64,000 bases of DNA from Ascochyta rabiei (taxonomy: Eukaryota > Ascomycota > Dothideomycetes > Pleosporales > Didymellaceae): positions 1 to 64,000 of the forward strand of contig NC_082424.1 in NCBI RefSeq assembly GCF_004011695.2. Reading direction: 5' to 3'. Below are positions 44,341 through 55,138 of the stretch, one piece after another. Each line of letters starts with the position of its first letter. The stretch's first letter is position 1. Below the pieces are notes generated by a model that was not told the DNA's origin, did no database searches, and saw only the letters and a program-made list of their open reading frames with translations. A program made the translations under genes and the position numbers.

Positions 44341-44864
44341 TGTTACGATCTACAGAACACGGGATGGATTCATCTAATTATAGTAGCTGCGGCACAGTGA
44401 TTATAACAACAAAACGAACAACAAGTAAGTAACAATTACAGTGTTAGCACTCGGTTAAAGGCTGAGGGGACACTTGTCCCAATTAGGGCTTGGCGCAATT
44501 AGGATAATTAGTAATTAGAATGATTATCGATTAGTACGATTAGTAATTAATAGAATTAGTGCTTAGTGCGATTAGAGGATGCATAATACTAATTAGTCTA
44601 TATTACTACTATAATTACTAAGCACATAGTTTATAGGAACATAACTTTTCAAGTTTGTGTTTAACTTTGTTAATTAACTTTGTTATTAGAATATCTTTAC
44701 CCTGCTTGCAAAACAGATAGTCTACTCTATACTCTTCCTTACAACCCTATTTACTACAGTTGTTAACTAGACAACTACCCCTTTAAGAACCCCTGCCTGT
44801 ACTTATCCCTAAGACCTAATCAAACGATTACTTACGGATTTTGTCTAAAGTAGGAAACTCAACA
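44341..44864. mobile_element. Solo LTR inside Gypsy-2A
   Basis: TGTTACGATC...AACTCAACA, 524 bp, interrupts the protease region exactly where Gypsy-2B (near 56822) is continuous. The flanks GGTTT (44336-44340) and GGTTA (44865-44869) fit a 5-bp duplication of GGTTA with one change. The inside is built of ATTAGTA/GATTAG words with no coding. The open frame ending at 44400 is a fusion of protease and LTR. Confidence 0.7.
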
Positions 44865-45600
44865 GGTTATAACTAAACTTAATTTCAGTTCTCCTAGTAA
44901 AGAAGTAGGATCTAGAGGTTACACTATTAACTAAAATAGTGTCTTAAGGTTTAGGCAGAGTAGAAAAGCCTATCTACAGAATAACTAGAGCTAAATAATT
45001 TATCTTTAACTCCTGTAGAAGACAAGAGGTCTAACAGAGACCTTTTGTAGTTATAGACCTACAAAGGTACAAGATATACCTTAAATTACCCTAGATTAAC
45101 TAGACTAACCCTAAGCTAACCTATCTAAGCTAGCGTATACTCTTCTAAGAAAAGAAGTATAGAGACTCTCCTAAATAGAAGAAAATAGTAATAGAAGATA
45201 CTAAAGACACGACAAAGCGAAATACCGACATAGGGCCCTACACTCCAAAAGGTCATTAGAATCTATCTTAACCCAGCGAGGATATACTATCCTAAACTTC
45301 CTAGAGCCTCTAGGCGTCTGGTTGCTGCACGCTGCCTAGTTATCTAACCTATTCTGTTGTAAGAAAACCTTAGATATACAGAGCACAGGCCACCTGTATA
45401 ATAAACTATCTTATCTAATCTAAAAAGATCTTCTCTAAAGACTATGAAAACTGGAAAAAGAACCTGTCTACACAAAGGATAGCATTAAACCTTTCCTTAG
45501 CTTTCTGCTTTTAACCCCTTCTTTCTACTCCTAAAGGTCTACAAGTTAGGCCAGTAAGAATAGAATAAAGTCATAAATAGTAAAGCTAAGACTGCCTTTT

Positions 45601-46785
45601 TTCTTGTTTCTTAGCCCTAAAAAGCAGACAGTGACTAGGTACCTCTGCCTAAACAAAAACAAGCTCTCCTCTATTTATTTTACAGTTATTTCTTTAAAAA
45701 AGAGAAGGAAGCCCTACTTGGACCCTAGGACTATAGAACTAAAGCTACCACCTAATAGAGAACACCCTCTAAATAGTAAGACAATGGAGATTAGCCCCCT
45801 AAGCTCCCTTAACTCTCTAGGATAGATGTACTAGCCTACTCCTACTCCTAGACGTCTATCTATACCCTGATCATTAACGCCTCTACCTTAGCATTCTACT
45901 CTAGGAATACAACAACCTAGTATATTTAACAGAACTACAACTATACCTCCTCTCTCTGCTCCTTCTAAACAACTAGCTAGTAGACCTGCTACTCCAACGG
46001 CACCTAGACTCCCCCTATTCTAATTTAACATAGTGTTATAGACTGGCCTTAGGGTGGGATGCAATAAGGGTTGATATGGTATTGTATCTCTTAAGGAGGT
46101 AACACGTTGCGTGTCCTTCTAATATGTCTGTAGGGCACGTGACCGTCCCGTCTCGCTTAAGGCGTCAGAGAAGGTCTGAGCCCATAACACATAGCTGCTA
46201 GACCTGTAGCCTAAGCTCCTATTACTAAGATAGTAAAAGAAGCGCTATCTATTGCTAGGACAATGATTATTTAGGCTTCTTCCCTTGCTACCTCTAACAA
46301 GGAACAATTAAACCTCCTAGACTATCTTGAAATCTTTATGGACTACACAGAAAACAATAGGATAAACAGGCAAGGCCTCTCTATCCTATCTTCCTAAGTA
46401 TTAAACCTTAAATTAGTGTTAAAGATAATTAAGACACGAGCAAAACTCCTCTAAAAACCTACTCTAGTTACTAAAACCTCTACTATATAACCTACTACCT
46501 ATCCTACTTTACATACATCTACAGCTACAGCTAACCTCCCTAAGAACACAGAGTAGCAAACAGTTATAAAAAAGAAGCAACATACTATTATAAAGAACTC
46601 TCCAGGTGTACGCTAACTAGTTCTTACGCAAGAACAAGAACTGTTCTCTTTTGCCGCCCTTAACTTACGTAACGCTTTTAACAAGGCGTTTACAGATAAA
46701 GGAGTAAATCTCCCTATAATAATTACCTCTGCTAGCCTAAGCAGAAGGAACAATGTAGTACTTACTACCACACCTACCTTTACAG
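45601..46785 (+). pseudogene. Possible LINE (Tad1-like) ORF1 remnant
   Basis: After a Pro/Ser-rich stretch (IPPLSAPSKQ, near 45935), the frame near 46580-46785 reads LVLTQEQELFSF, LNLRNAFNKAF, then SLSRRNNVVLTTTPTFTV. From memory this resembles the C-terminal part of ORF1 in fungal Tad1-type non-LTR retrotransposons. Stops are frequent, and a solo LTR interrupts it at 46034. No reverse transcriptase follows, since a hAT-like end begins at 46786. The call is tentative. Confidence 0.35.
46034..46189. mobile_element. Solo LTR with perfect target duplication
   Basis: TGTTATAGACTGG...CCCATAACA, 156 bp, flanked by CATAG on both sides (46029-46033 and 46190-46194). It is less damaged than its surroundings and keeps several CpG and CpA sites, so it is a late arrival. 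No matching full element lies in the window. Confidence 0.8.
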
Positions 46786-47030
46786 TACGCTAGCAAAAGG
46801 GTAGGGGGTACCCTAGGGTTAGGTAGGGGTTAGGTACGGTCCGCACGGACGTTAGGTAGGGGTAGGGTAGAGGTACCTCTAGCGTAGGGTAGGGGTAGGG
46901 TACAGTCCGCACAGACGTTGGGTAGGGGTAGGGTACAGTCTGCATAGACCTTATGTAGGGGTAGAGGTTAGGTAGGGTAGGGTTAGGTAGGGGTTAGGTA
47001 GGGGTTAGGTAGGGTAGGTTAGAGTTACCT
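46786..47030. mobile_element. hAT-like terminus with telomere-like repeats
   Basis: It starts TACGCTAGCAAAAGG, matching the ends of the element at 52248-52955, and continues GGGGTACCCTA as in that element's right end. Then come about 230 bp of GGTAGGGGTTA-type repeats with interspersed CCGCACGGACG words. I find no partner end, so this is a fragment. Confidence 0.55.
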
Positions 47031-47066
47031 AATCTTCTATAATACTACAGACAATATACCTAATTA

Positions 47067-48927
47067 CGTACTCTACAGGTAAGCGGATTAAACCGGTAAG
47101 CGGATCACTCTGCTAAGACCACACTAAACCTCCACTAAACCACGCAATGCCTTAACAACAACATTTATCTATGCCTTTAAGAGAAGCTGCAATACAGCTT
47201 ACGCTTTAGGTAATTAAATAAGACGTAACGCTTACCCTATAACGCGCTATAGCTATATATAACATGCCTTACAGTATACTATATACTTAATATACAGAAT
47301 AACCTATATAAGCTAATTATACGCTAGTTTAACAGATTATAGACTAGACTAAGGAGGACGTAATTACTAAGTATATCCTTAAGCTAGATACACAAGGATT
47401 TGCCCCTTAGCTAGCTACTGTAGCTAATATAGCTAATTCTTTACGTGCTAAGCACAATTTAGGCTATATTAGCATAAAATAGCCTAACAGGTTTGTTAAG
47501 CGCTGCCCTAACCTTAAAGTAAAGTTTAATTATAAGTATAACTATAAGAGAGCCCTCTATAAGGATCTAGAGATTATATAAGGCTAGTTTAGGCTTATAG
47601 TAAATGTTAAAGCTAAGTATAGTATCTAGTATAATAACATATACAAATTTAATAGAACAGACTTTATAATAGGCTAGATATTAACAGAAGTAGTTATTAT
47701 AGGCTTAGAGTGTTAAAGACAGCTAAAGGCAGTGTAGTAGGGTAACTGTAAGTAGACAATAATTATATAGGGCATTAATAGCACAGAGTAGGCTATTCTA
47801 CCCTTTATTATTATTAAAGGCTGTAACTACCTCTCTGCCTAGTACAAAGAAGACAATTTGCCCTATAATTAGGTTATTAGAGTCTCTAAGAACAGATAGA
47901 CTACTAACAAGCTTAGTTTAGACTAGTTAAAGCACTTTAATGCCTATACAAAGACGCGCACCTAAGGAGTATACTAGCTACTCCTTATTAATAGCTATAA
48001 GAGCTATAACTCCCTTAACTTCTAATAATACTATAAAGAAGTAAAGATTATTACACTGTGTATACCTCTATACTTATTACACCTCTTACAGCTACAAGAT
48101 ATAGGCTGTTTTGCCACTTTAAAGACGGTATATAGGCGCTAAGCTAAAGATCTTATATATAACTATATTACTTATATTACTAAAACTAAGTTTCTACTGT
48201 ACTTTATAGGCGCCTATAAGGAGGTATTTATTTTTAGCAATATCTAAGGAGGCTTCTAAGGCGCTAGAATAGTCCCCTTTAACCTAGAATAGGTTATAAT
48301 AGGTCTTAATGTCCGCCTACGTACCCTACTGCTACCTCCTGTAGAAGATGTTCCCTAGTAGTCCTAAACCCTAAGTAATACCCTACAATTAGGGTCGCAA
48401 TTAACGCTGGTTTAAGAGAGGATTTAAAGGCATGCAAGCAGCTTACTAACCTTTATAGTAAAGGCCTTTAAAAAGCTTACTAAAGGCGCAGCTATTGTTG
48501 CGTATAAGCTAGTGTTGGCTAAAAAGAAGTTTACTAGGCTTTAAACAGCAAATAAGGCTGCTATGTAACGTAAATTAAATAAAAGAAAGCAGTTTTAGGA
48601 GGAGGGGGTCCTAACAGCTAAGAAAGGCCTTTAATTAACTACTCTAACTAAGTTTAGGGCGTATAGTAATAGTAAGAAGGTAAAGAAGTAAGTACGCGCT
48701 AAAGGAGGGGAAGTAACCTAAAGACGCTGTAGAAAGTGCTATAATATTAGACATAACTTACATACATATAAGAAAACTATAGAAGATGTTTCTAAATAAT
48801 ATTATATACTGCACTACTATATATAAGGCTAAAGTAGGCTAATGTAAGCTATAATAGGGTAGAGGTTTAGTGTGGTCTTAGCAGAGTAATCTGCTTACCT
48901 GTTTATTCTACCTACCTATAGAGTACG
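47067..48927 (+). mobile_element. pogo-3: second family of Fot1/pogo transposon
   Basis: The ends (TACGTACTCTA, then GGTAAGC and CTCTGCTAAGACCACACTAA) form inverted repeats of about 60 bp, with TA on both sides (47065-47066, 48928-48929). The + strand encodes a broken transposase: a CENP-B-type helix-turn-helix (REAAIQLTL, YNMPYSILYT), DTQGFAP with RFVKRCPNLK, the first Asp region (IYKFNRTDFIIG, near 47640, Asp lost), and LLLINSYKSYNSLNF with LHLLQLQDIGCF around 48000-48115. Clearly distinct from pogo-1/2. Heavy stop content. Confidence 0.8.
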
Positions 48928-48929
48928 TA

Positions 48930-49285
48930 AGTATACTACATAGAAATGCTGTATACATAGAGAACTAAATATTAAAAGATTTAAATAGAGGACAGAATTT
49001 TTAGTTTTTCTCTATTTATAACAGCTAAATATTACAGAACTATGTATCCTAATACTGTAGTAGCCTTGCTCTCTTTCGCGGCCGCCGTTCTCGCTGAGAT
49101 AGAGTTAATGGACCAGTTTCTTTAGTAATACTACTGTGTTACTCTTCTTCTATAACCTCTGTTTCTAGACTAGAACAAGTAAGTAGCTTAAAGAGACCAT
49201 CTAGCTTATCTATAGCTGCCTTCTCCCCCTCTTATATCTGTGCTAAAGCAAGAGACTCCTTAAGAATTATAATGTAGCGTATTGT
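48930..49285. other. Spacer before the Copia element
   Basis: Includes a GC-rich patch at 49075-49095 (CGCGGCCGCCGTTCTCGC). No gene or element end recognised. Confidence 0.4.
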
Positions 49286-49447
49286 TGTCAGATAACTAAC
49301 CTTGCCGAACCAAGTTGGGGGGTTAGGGTTAACCTCTGTTAACTTAGGGGCTATCGGCACACACCTATAAAATTAGCCATTAAGACAGATAATTATTAAT
49401 TAATTACCTTTCTTATTATCTTTGCACATTAAGCATATTATCTAACA
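49286..49447 (+). repeat. Copia 5' LTR
   Basis: 162 bp with TG...CA ends and the inverted tips TGTCAGATAA / TTATCTAACA. It contains GGGGTTAGGGTTAAC, a telomere-like word, near 49318-49332. Only the first 33 bp of the other LTR remain, so the right boundary rests on the tip inversion. Confidence 0.55.
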
Positions 49448-52247
49448 ATTAAGAGTCTTACTAACACCACTAAAATACTGTTTTAATATATTGCTATTAA
49501 CAATACGTAATTTAATAATAATCCTTATAGATTACACAACCTACACAACTTAGTTGCATTAACTGCAGACGTGCTGCGCCTCTCTAGACGTATAGGAGAA
49601 GATAGACCTAAATTAGACTATCCCTCTAAGAACTAAGCCACAAGTACCTAACGCCCTAGATATTACTAACTATAAGAGGAGGCTAGCCCTTAGCAATAAT
49701 AAACAAGGAAACCCTTAGCTTCTAGAAATCCTATCTAAACTATCAGCTAACAGCCTAAAGGCATAGAAGGAAAATAATAACTATTAGAAGAGCCGCCTTA
49801 AATCCTATAAGATAGCGGATAGAGACTACTATAAGGAACAAGCTAACCTAGACAAGGTAGTAATGTTTATCTAAAGCTTAGTATTACCTTACCTTATAAA
49901 GAACTACTACTAACTAGGTAAATTAATTTAAATATAGCTTATTAGCCTTAAACACACAGTTAGTATTAATACTAAAGAAGAACAAATATGCGCACGCCAC
50001 TAATACCTAGCTACCCTTAAACTAATGAGATAACCTAGGAGCTAGGATACCTAGCTTCTTAAGTATATTTATGCTGTAACTAATGCTAAAACTAAGGGTG
50101 TTACTAAAATATACAATATATAGGACACTATCTAAGACTTCTTAGATTTAGTAATAAAAATAGCGCTAACCTAGGTAATAACATTTTAAGACTATAGTAG
50201 ATAAGAACAACATATAACTTATAAAGAAATAATAAAACGCTTCTAAGAGCATATAAGTAAGTACTAACCTAAGAGGAGATAGTAAAGGGGCGCCTATACT
50301 GCAGGGAACAACTTAACTTTTACTACTAGTAGTAAATCTACCCTAGACACTAACAGGGATGCCTCTTATGTTATTTAAGATGTATTATCTACTCCTACTA
50401 TATAGGGGAGTTAGGGAAGACCTTGTTAAAAACAGAATATTAGTTAAATAACTATATCTAAGCAGTCCCTAAGAGGGGATACAGCAGCAGCTAGAGGAGC
50501 AAAATGCTCTACTTGTGGACAACGCTATAGACAAGAAAATTACTACTACATCTATAAAGATAAAGCACTAAAATAGCTTACCCTATATAATAGAATTGCT
50601 AAAATAGTACAATTTAGGATAGAACAAAATGCTAACCTTTAAGATTAGGTTAGATCTGCAAAACAAGCTTGCACTAAGACACTAGCTATTAAGACATCCT
50701 AAACACTAGAGGCACCTCTAGGTTAACTACAGGGATAGAAGTTATTAATAATTAATATAAGTCTAGTTAAAGAATTATACAATATAGAGCTACTAAGCTA
50801 CCCTCTTAGGAACTCCTTTATTCTTAACTTAGAATTAACAATCTATATTATAAACAACAAGGACCAGATATAAGACCTTACTCTACCTACATTAAATAAC
50901 TACCTATAGGTAGGAAACCCCTAGGTATAGATATAGGGATATAGCACTGTCTATCTCTATCTATTAAACACAATCTAACTAGCTACTCTTAAACTACACA
51001 ACATAGCATAGTGCCCAGACATACGTTACAACCTTGTATCTTTCTAATAACTATGTTAACAGGGCATCTAGTAGGACACAAAACTTATTAGCACAAGAGA
51101 TGTAATCTTTAATAAGGATACTGTTTTTAGTAGCTAGACTTAGGACCTAATAGACAACCTTATGCACAGCACTCTTAAAGAGATAGAAACATAGACAAGA
51201 AGCGTAGAGCTTCTACCTCTACCCTAAAATAAGGCTAAAATCTAGTTATTCTATAAGGACAATACTATTATATACTTAAATACTATAGAAGATTAACTAG
51301 GATATAATAATAGACAGAAAGCTAGACATATATATCTAACTCCTCCTCTAACTCTGCTACTAGTTGCGTTGTGAATAAACATGTTATTGTTATCCTAGTT
51401 AGCAAGAGGTAACAGCTAATTAGGAGTTAGCAGGTAGCACTAGGTAACTGCTAATTAGTTGGAATTAACGCTAGCGTAATCTTAAGGAACTTTATAAACT
51501 ATCCTATAGAAAGCTAGATTTTTAGCTAGCATATAAGGCAGATGTCTAGGCAGATACTAGGGCAACAATATTAATAAGGATAGGTTAAAACAAATATTAA
51601 TAAAGAGGCTTAAAACTTATTAAAGCTAACTTCTACTAGAGCTAACAGTATAATAAAACCTAGAGGACAACCCGCTTTACAAATAGTTAAAAGAAGCTAA
51701 GTAAGAACACCTTAACAGCTATTATAATATAAAGTTATAGTCTAAAGTACCCCTAACAAAGACTAAGGTAGTAGAACACTAGATACTTAACTGTATGTAG
51801 GTATACACGTATAAGCTTAATAAGAACTACTACCTACTTAAATATAAGGCGCAACTAGTAGTCTAAGGTAACTAGTAATAAAACTTTACTTCTAAAGATA
51901 CCTACAAAGCAATACTAGCTAGCAGGTCCTTTAGAATGCTTATAGCAATTTTAGCAGAACATAACCTAAAACTTAAGCAGTTTAATATTATAAACACTTT
52001 TATTTATATATTAATTAATAGAAAGGTATATATAAGGATACTACGCAGGTTTTAGAAACTAGGCATAGTTCTACAGCTACACAAGGCACTATATAGACTA
52101 AGAATCTCTCTACTCCTCTAGTAGAAGGAATTTATATCTACTCTAATAAGCTATAGATTTGTAGTTGTTCCCTATAAACCCTACTACTTACTTAAGAATA
52201 GAGTTACTATCTTCTTCTATATAGACAATATTATTATAGCTTATTAC

Positions 52248-52955
52248 TACGCTAGCAAATAGGTTGGGGTTGGGTCAGGGTTGGGTCGCGTTACGTGACA
52301 ACCCCTACCTAACCCCAACCCCAACCCGCGCTAACGCCTGCCAAGAGGGTTAGGGTTAGGTAGAGGTTGCACAGACCAGGGGTTAGGTAGGGGTTCAACA
52401 CGTGACACGACCCAACCCCAACCCAACCCTAGCATTTAAGTGTCTTTACTGCAACAGGAGCAGCAGCCATAAAAAAGAGTAAGACCCTAGCGGTATTGCA
52501 ATAATAGGTGATAAATAGCTGTGATAAATAGCTATAATAATAACAGGCCTGCTTTTTACTATAATTATATCCTACAATGTAATAAATGTGTTACCTAAAT
52601 TATCTAAATATATTTAAAGAAGATGTATGTCACAGGTATTTATACTGTTTAAACCCTAGTAAATCTATCTAATAGAGCCAAGTCCTTATAATGTAGATTA
52701 AGTTAATGTTAAAATATACGCTCTTATCTATTATAGTATAGTAGGGTACCTCTAACCTAACCTAAACCCAGGCAGACCTAACCCCAACCCACGCTAGTGC
52801 TACCCCGACCTAACCCCTACCCGCACTAGGGCAACCCCTACCTAACCACAGCCCCTGGTCCGTGCGACCTAAACCTAACCACGACCCCTGGTCTGTGCGA
52901 CCCTAACCTAACCCCAACCCCTATGTAGGGTACCCCGAACCCATTTGCCAGCGTA
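52248..52955. mobile_element. Non-autonomous hAT-like element carrying telomere-like repeats
   Basis: 708 bp between identical 8-bp duplications CTTATTAC (52240-52247 and 52956-52963), the size made by hAT transposases. Ends are TACGCTAGCAAAT and its inverse with one mismatch. Both subterminal zones are GGTTGGGGTTGGGTC/CCTAACCCC-type arrays; the left zone folds back on itself (52261-52297 against 52400-52436). The middle is A/T-rich and non-coding. It interrupts the Copia RT. Confidence 0.8.
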
Positions 52956-54045
52956 CTTATTACCTAACTAGAAGATATAAGGCAGACAAGGCCCTTATCT
53001 ATATTACTAAGAAATACTCTGTTATAGGAGGAAACAATCTTTAATAGTTCCTAGGAGTGGAGATAACCTAAGATTAAGACACCCTAAGGATCTTCCTCTT
53101 ACAGGCGTTATATATTAATAAAATCAGCTTCCTAGCAGATAAGACAGACATACAACACAACACACTAATATTAAGCATTAAGCTTCTACTAAATAAAGGG
53201 GAAGCTGCAGCATTAGAAATTAACAAATACTACAGAAAGATTAGATCTCTCCTCTTTACTGCGGTTACTACTAGGCCTAACATTACCTTTACCACATCTA
53301 GGCTGGCACAGTTTCTAACTAACTCTAGACAGCAGTATTATAACGTAGTAGATTAAGTACTATTGTACCTATAAGGAACACAAGACCTATCTCTTACCTT
53401 TAGAGGCAATAGGCACCTAGTAGTTGCTAGTAATGTATTATTTGCTAATAATACTCTTAACAAGAAGAGCTTCTAAGGATATATTATTAAACTATACAGA
53501 GGACTTATTACCTAGAGAGCTAATAAATAAGACATAGTTACTACATTAATAACTAAAGTAGAGCTACGTGCCCTAGCATAGGTAGCTAAGGAAGCTATTT
53601 TTATCTTACAATTATTATTAGAACTTAGCATATACCTTTTATAATTAACAATTACTATTTAATATAATAATACCTAGACTATCTAATTAATTAGTAAAGA
53701 AGTCTTAAAACTCTAAACTAAACTATAACATATAGACATTTATAACAACGAGCTAAAATAAGAGGTAAACAGAGGTACTATAACAGTAACCTATATTCTA
53801 TCTACTAAGATGTTAGCTTATAGACTTACAAAGGCTCTGCTTATAAGCAAGTAGTTAACCTTTCTAAGGCAGCTAGGACTAAAGAAATATACTAAATAAA
53901 GAAAGCTAGCTAACATCTAGATAGAATTACTTAACTAAAAGCTTGCTAACCTAGAAGTATAATAAGAGCCGATTGTGTCTAGCTTTAATAGGGCCTTAAA
54001 GCTAAGGGGGTGTGTTAGATAACTAACCTTACTAAACTAAGTTAG

Positions 54046-54247
54046 TGTAAAGAGTGTACAAGGCGATTATAAGGGAGGATAGGGTTAAAGAGAATAGTAG
54101 GTGTATTAAGGTACGTAGTATGTAGTAACAAGACTAATTACTGGAGTATTAGTAATAACCTCTAATACCTTTATATATTCTAGGCTGACTAGCCCTATAG
54201 TAGCTCGCCAAGACTAGTAGAGGTACCCCTAGGCCCAGCGCCTAACA
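54046..54247 (-). repeat. Gypsy-2 LTR, inverted, inside the Copia 3' LTR
   Basis: 202 bp, TGTAAAGAG...CGCCTAACA on the + strand, the reverse complement of the LTRs at 40526 and 55139. To its right the minus strand reads AGAGAAGGGAGGCAT (54248-54262), a plausible polypurine tract, which suggests this is the 3' LTR of an inverted Gypsy-2 element. The flanks (GTTAG, ATGCC) do not match, so the other end has been lost or rearranged. Confidence 0.7.
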
Positions 54248-55138
54248 ATGCCTCCCTTCTCTAGATTGTTTAGCTTAAATAATGGTATAATTAGTAATAC
54301 TGTTTTATTTTAGCCTGGTTTTAGACGTGTTTACTCTGTCTGTCCTATTATGGCTATTTCTAACTAGTTTTAGGCGTTTTAGACACCTTGTAAGGCTAGA
54401 TAGGGCTTAATACTAATTCTGCCTTTACCTAGTAAAAGTTAAACAGAAATCCTCTCTTACCTCTTACTTTACCTCTAGGGTCTAGGTAGCTGTCTGCGCA
54501 GGCTAAAGCTCTAACTAGGTGGCTAGCAGCATATAAGCTATCTATACCCCTAGTTTTATTAGTTACTACTATATCCTACTTTATTTTAGTAAGTACTAAC
54601 CTATTCTGTCTAGCACTTTTGTAAGGATAGCTAAGGGATTTTCTAGGTCTTTCTAGCACGTTCTAACACGTTTTAGCAGATAGCACTGTACAATACGCCC
54701 TAGTAACCTTTTCTAACCATTCCTAACTGCTACTGCCTACTACTAACTTTTACTAACTGTTACTAACTACTATTTACTATAGCTGTTATGTTAATGCCCG
54801 CTCGCTGTAAGATTAACATTGCTAAGAATAGCAGGACTACTAAGCAGTTCTGCATGCTCTATCTCTACTACATTACTAATAGTAATGTCTATAGGGACTG
54901 TTGTTTCTCTACTAACCTAGCTTTATAGGGTAGCCTGCGTTATAGGGACGCCTAGGCCTACTACTACAGAGAGTGTTATAATAGCAATAAGAATTGCCTA
55001 TTAGTACGTGTTTTATCTCCTTTTAGCTTATTTTAGCATCTTTTAACACAATTAGGGCCCTAATAAGTACGCTAACAGCTATTTAAGGGTTTCTAGCAAC
55101 ATAGCGCCCCTTTACTCTAGTCGCTGCCTAGTTACTAC
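54248..55138. other. RIP-damaged segment between two opposed Gypsy-2 LTRs
   Basis: Probably residual Gypsy-2 or other transposon sequence. On the + strand a Cys-containing frame starts at 54793 (MPARCKINIAK) and runs to about 55010 through several stops. I do not recognise it. Confidence 0.4.

Larger units (their letters stand above)
40526..45600 (+). mobile_element. Gypsy-2A: RIP-damaged LTR retrotransposon, interrupted
   Basis: A 5' LTR (40526-40727) leads into a gag-like region (to 41600), resumes after pogo-2 at 43745, shows a zinc knuckle (CLKCRETSYY, with Tyr where the His should be) near 44070 and a protease-like stretch (GNTENIEALID, near 44290-44335), then after a solo LTR continues from 44865 with LNLISVLLVKE and a polymerase-like region. 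Every part matches Gypsy-2B (55139-56943), which lacks both insertions. The right edge is uncertain. I see no 3' LTR in this orientation. Confidence 0.65.
49286..54045 (+). mobile_element. Copia LTR retrotransposon, RIP-damaged and interrupted
   Basis: The left LTR is 49286-49447 (TGTCAGATAACTAACC...TTATCTAACA). Its first 33 bases recur at 54013-54045, which I take as the start of the 3' LTR. Between them on the + strand are a gag region, a zinc knuckle (CSTCGQRYRQENYY, near 50510), a Ty1/Copia-type RT (KQFNIINTF near 51980; FFYIDNIII near 52220, where the family has YVDD) and RNase H (HIDIYNNELK, MLAYRLTKAL, QLGLKKYTK, near 53730-53890). The RT is split at 52248 by a hAT-like insertion and resumes at 52964. 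Stops throughout. Confidence 0.75.

Noticed and set aside
44212..44400. 62-codon plus frame as a possible gene.
   Set aside because: It runs from the Gypsy-2A protease region into a solo LTR at 44341, so it is a chance fusion.
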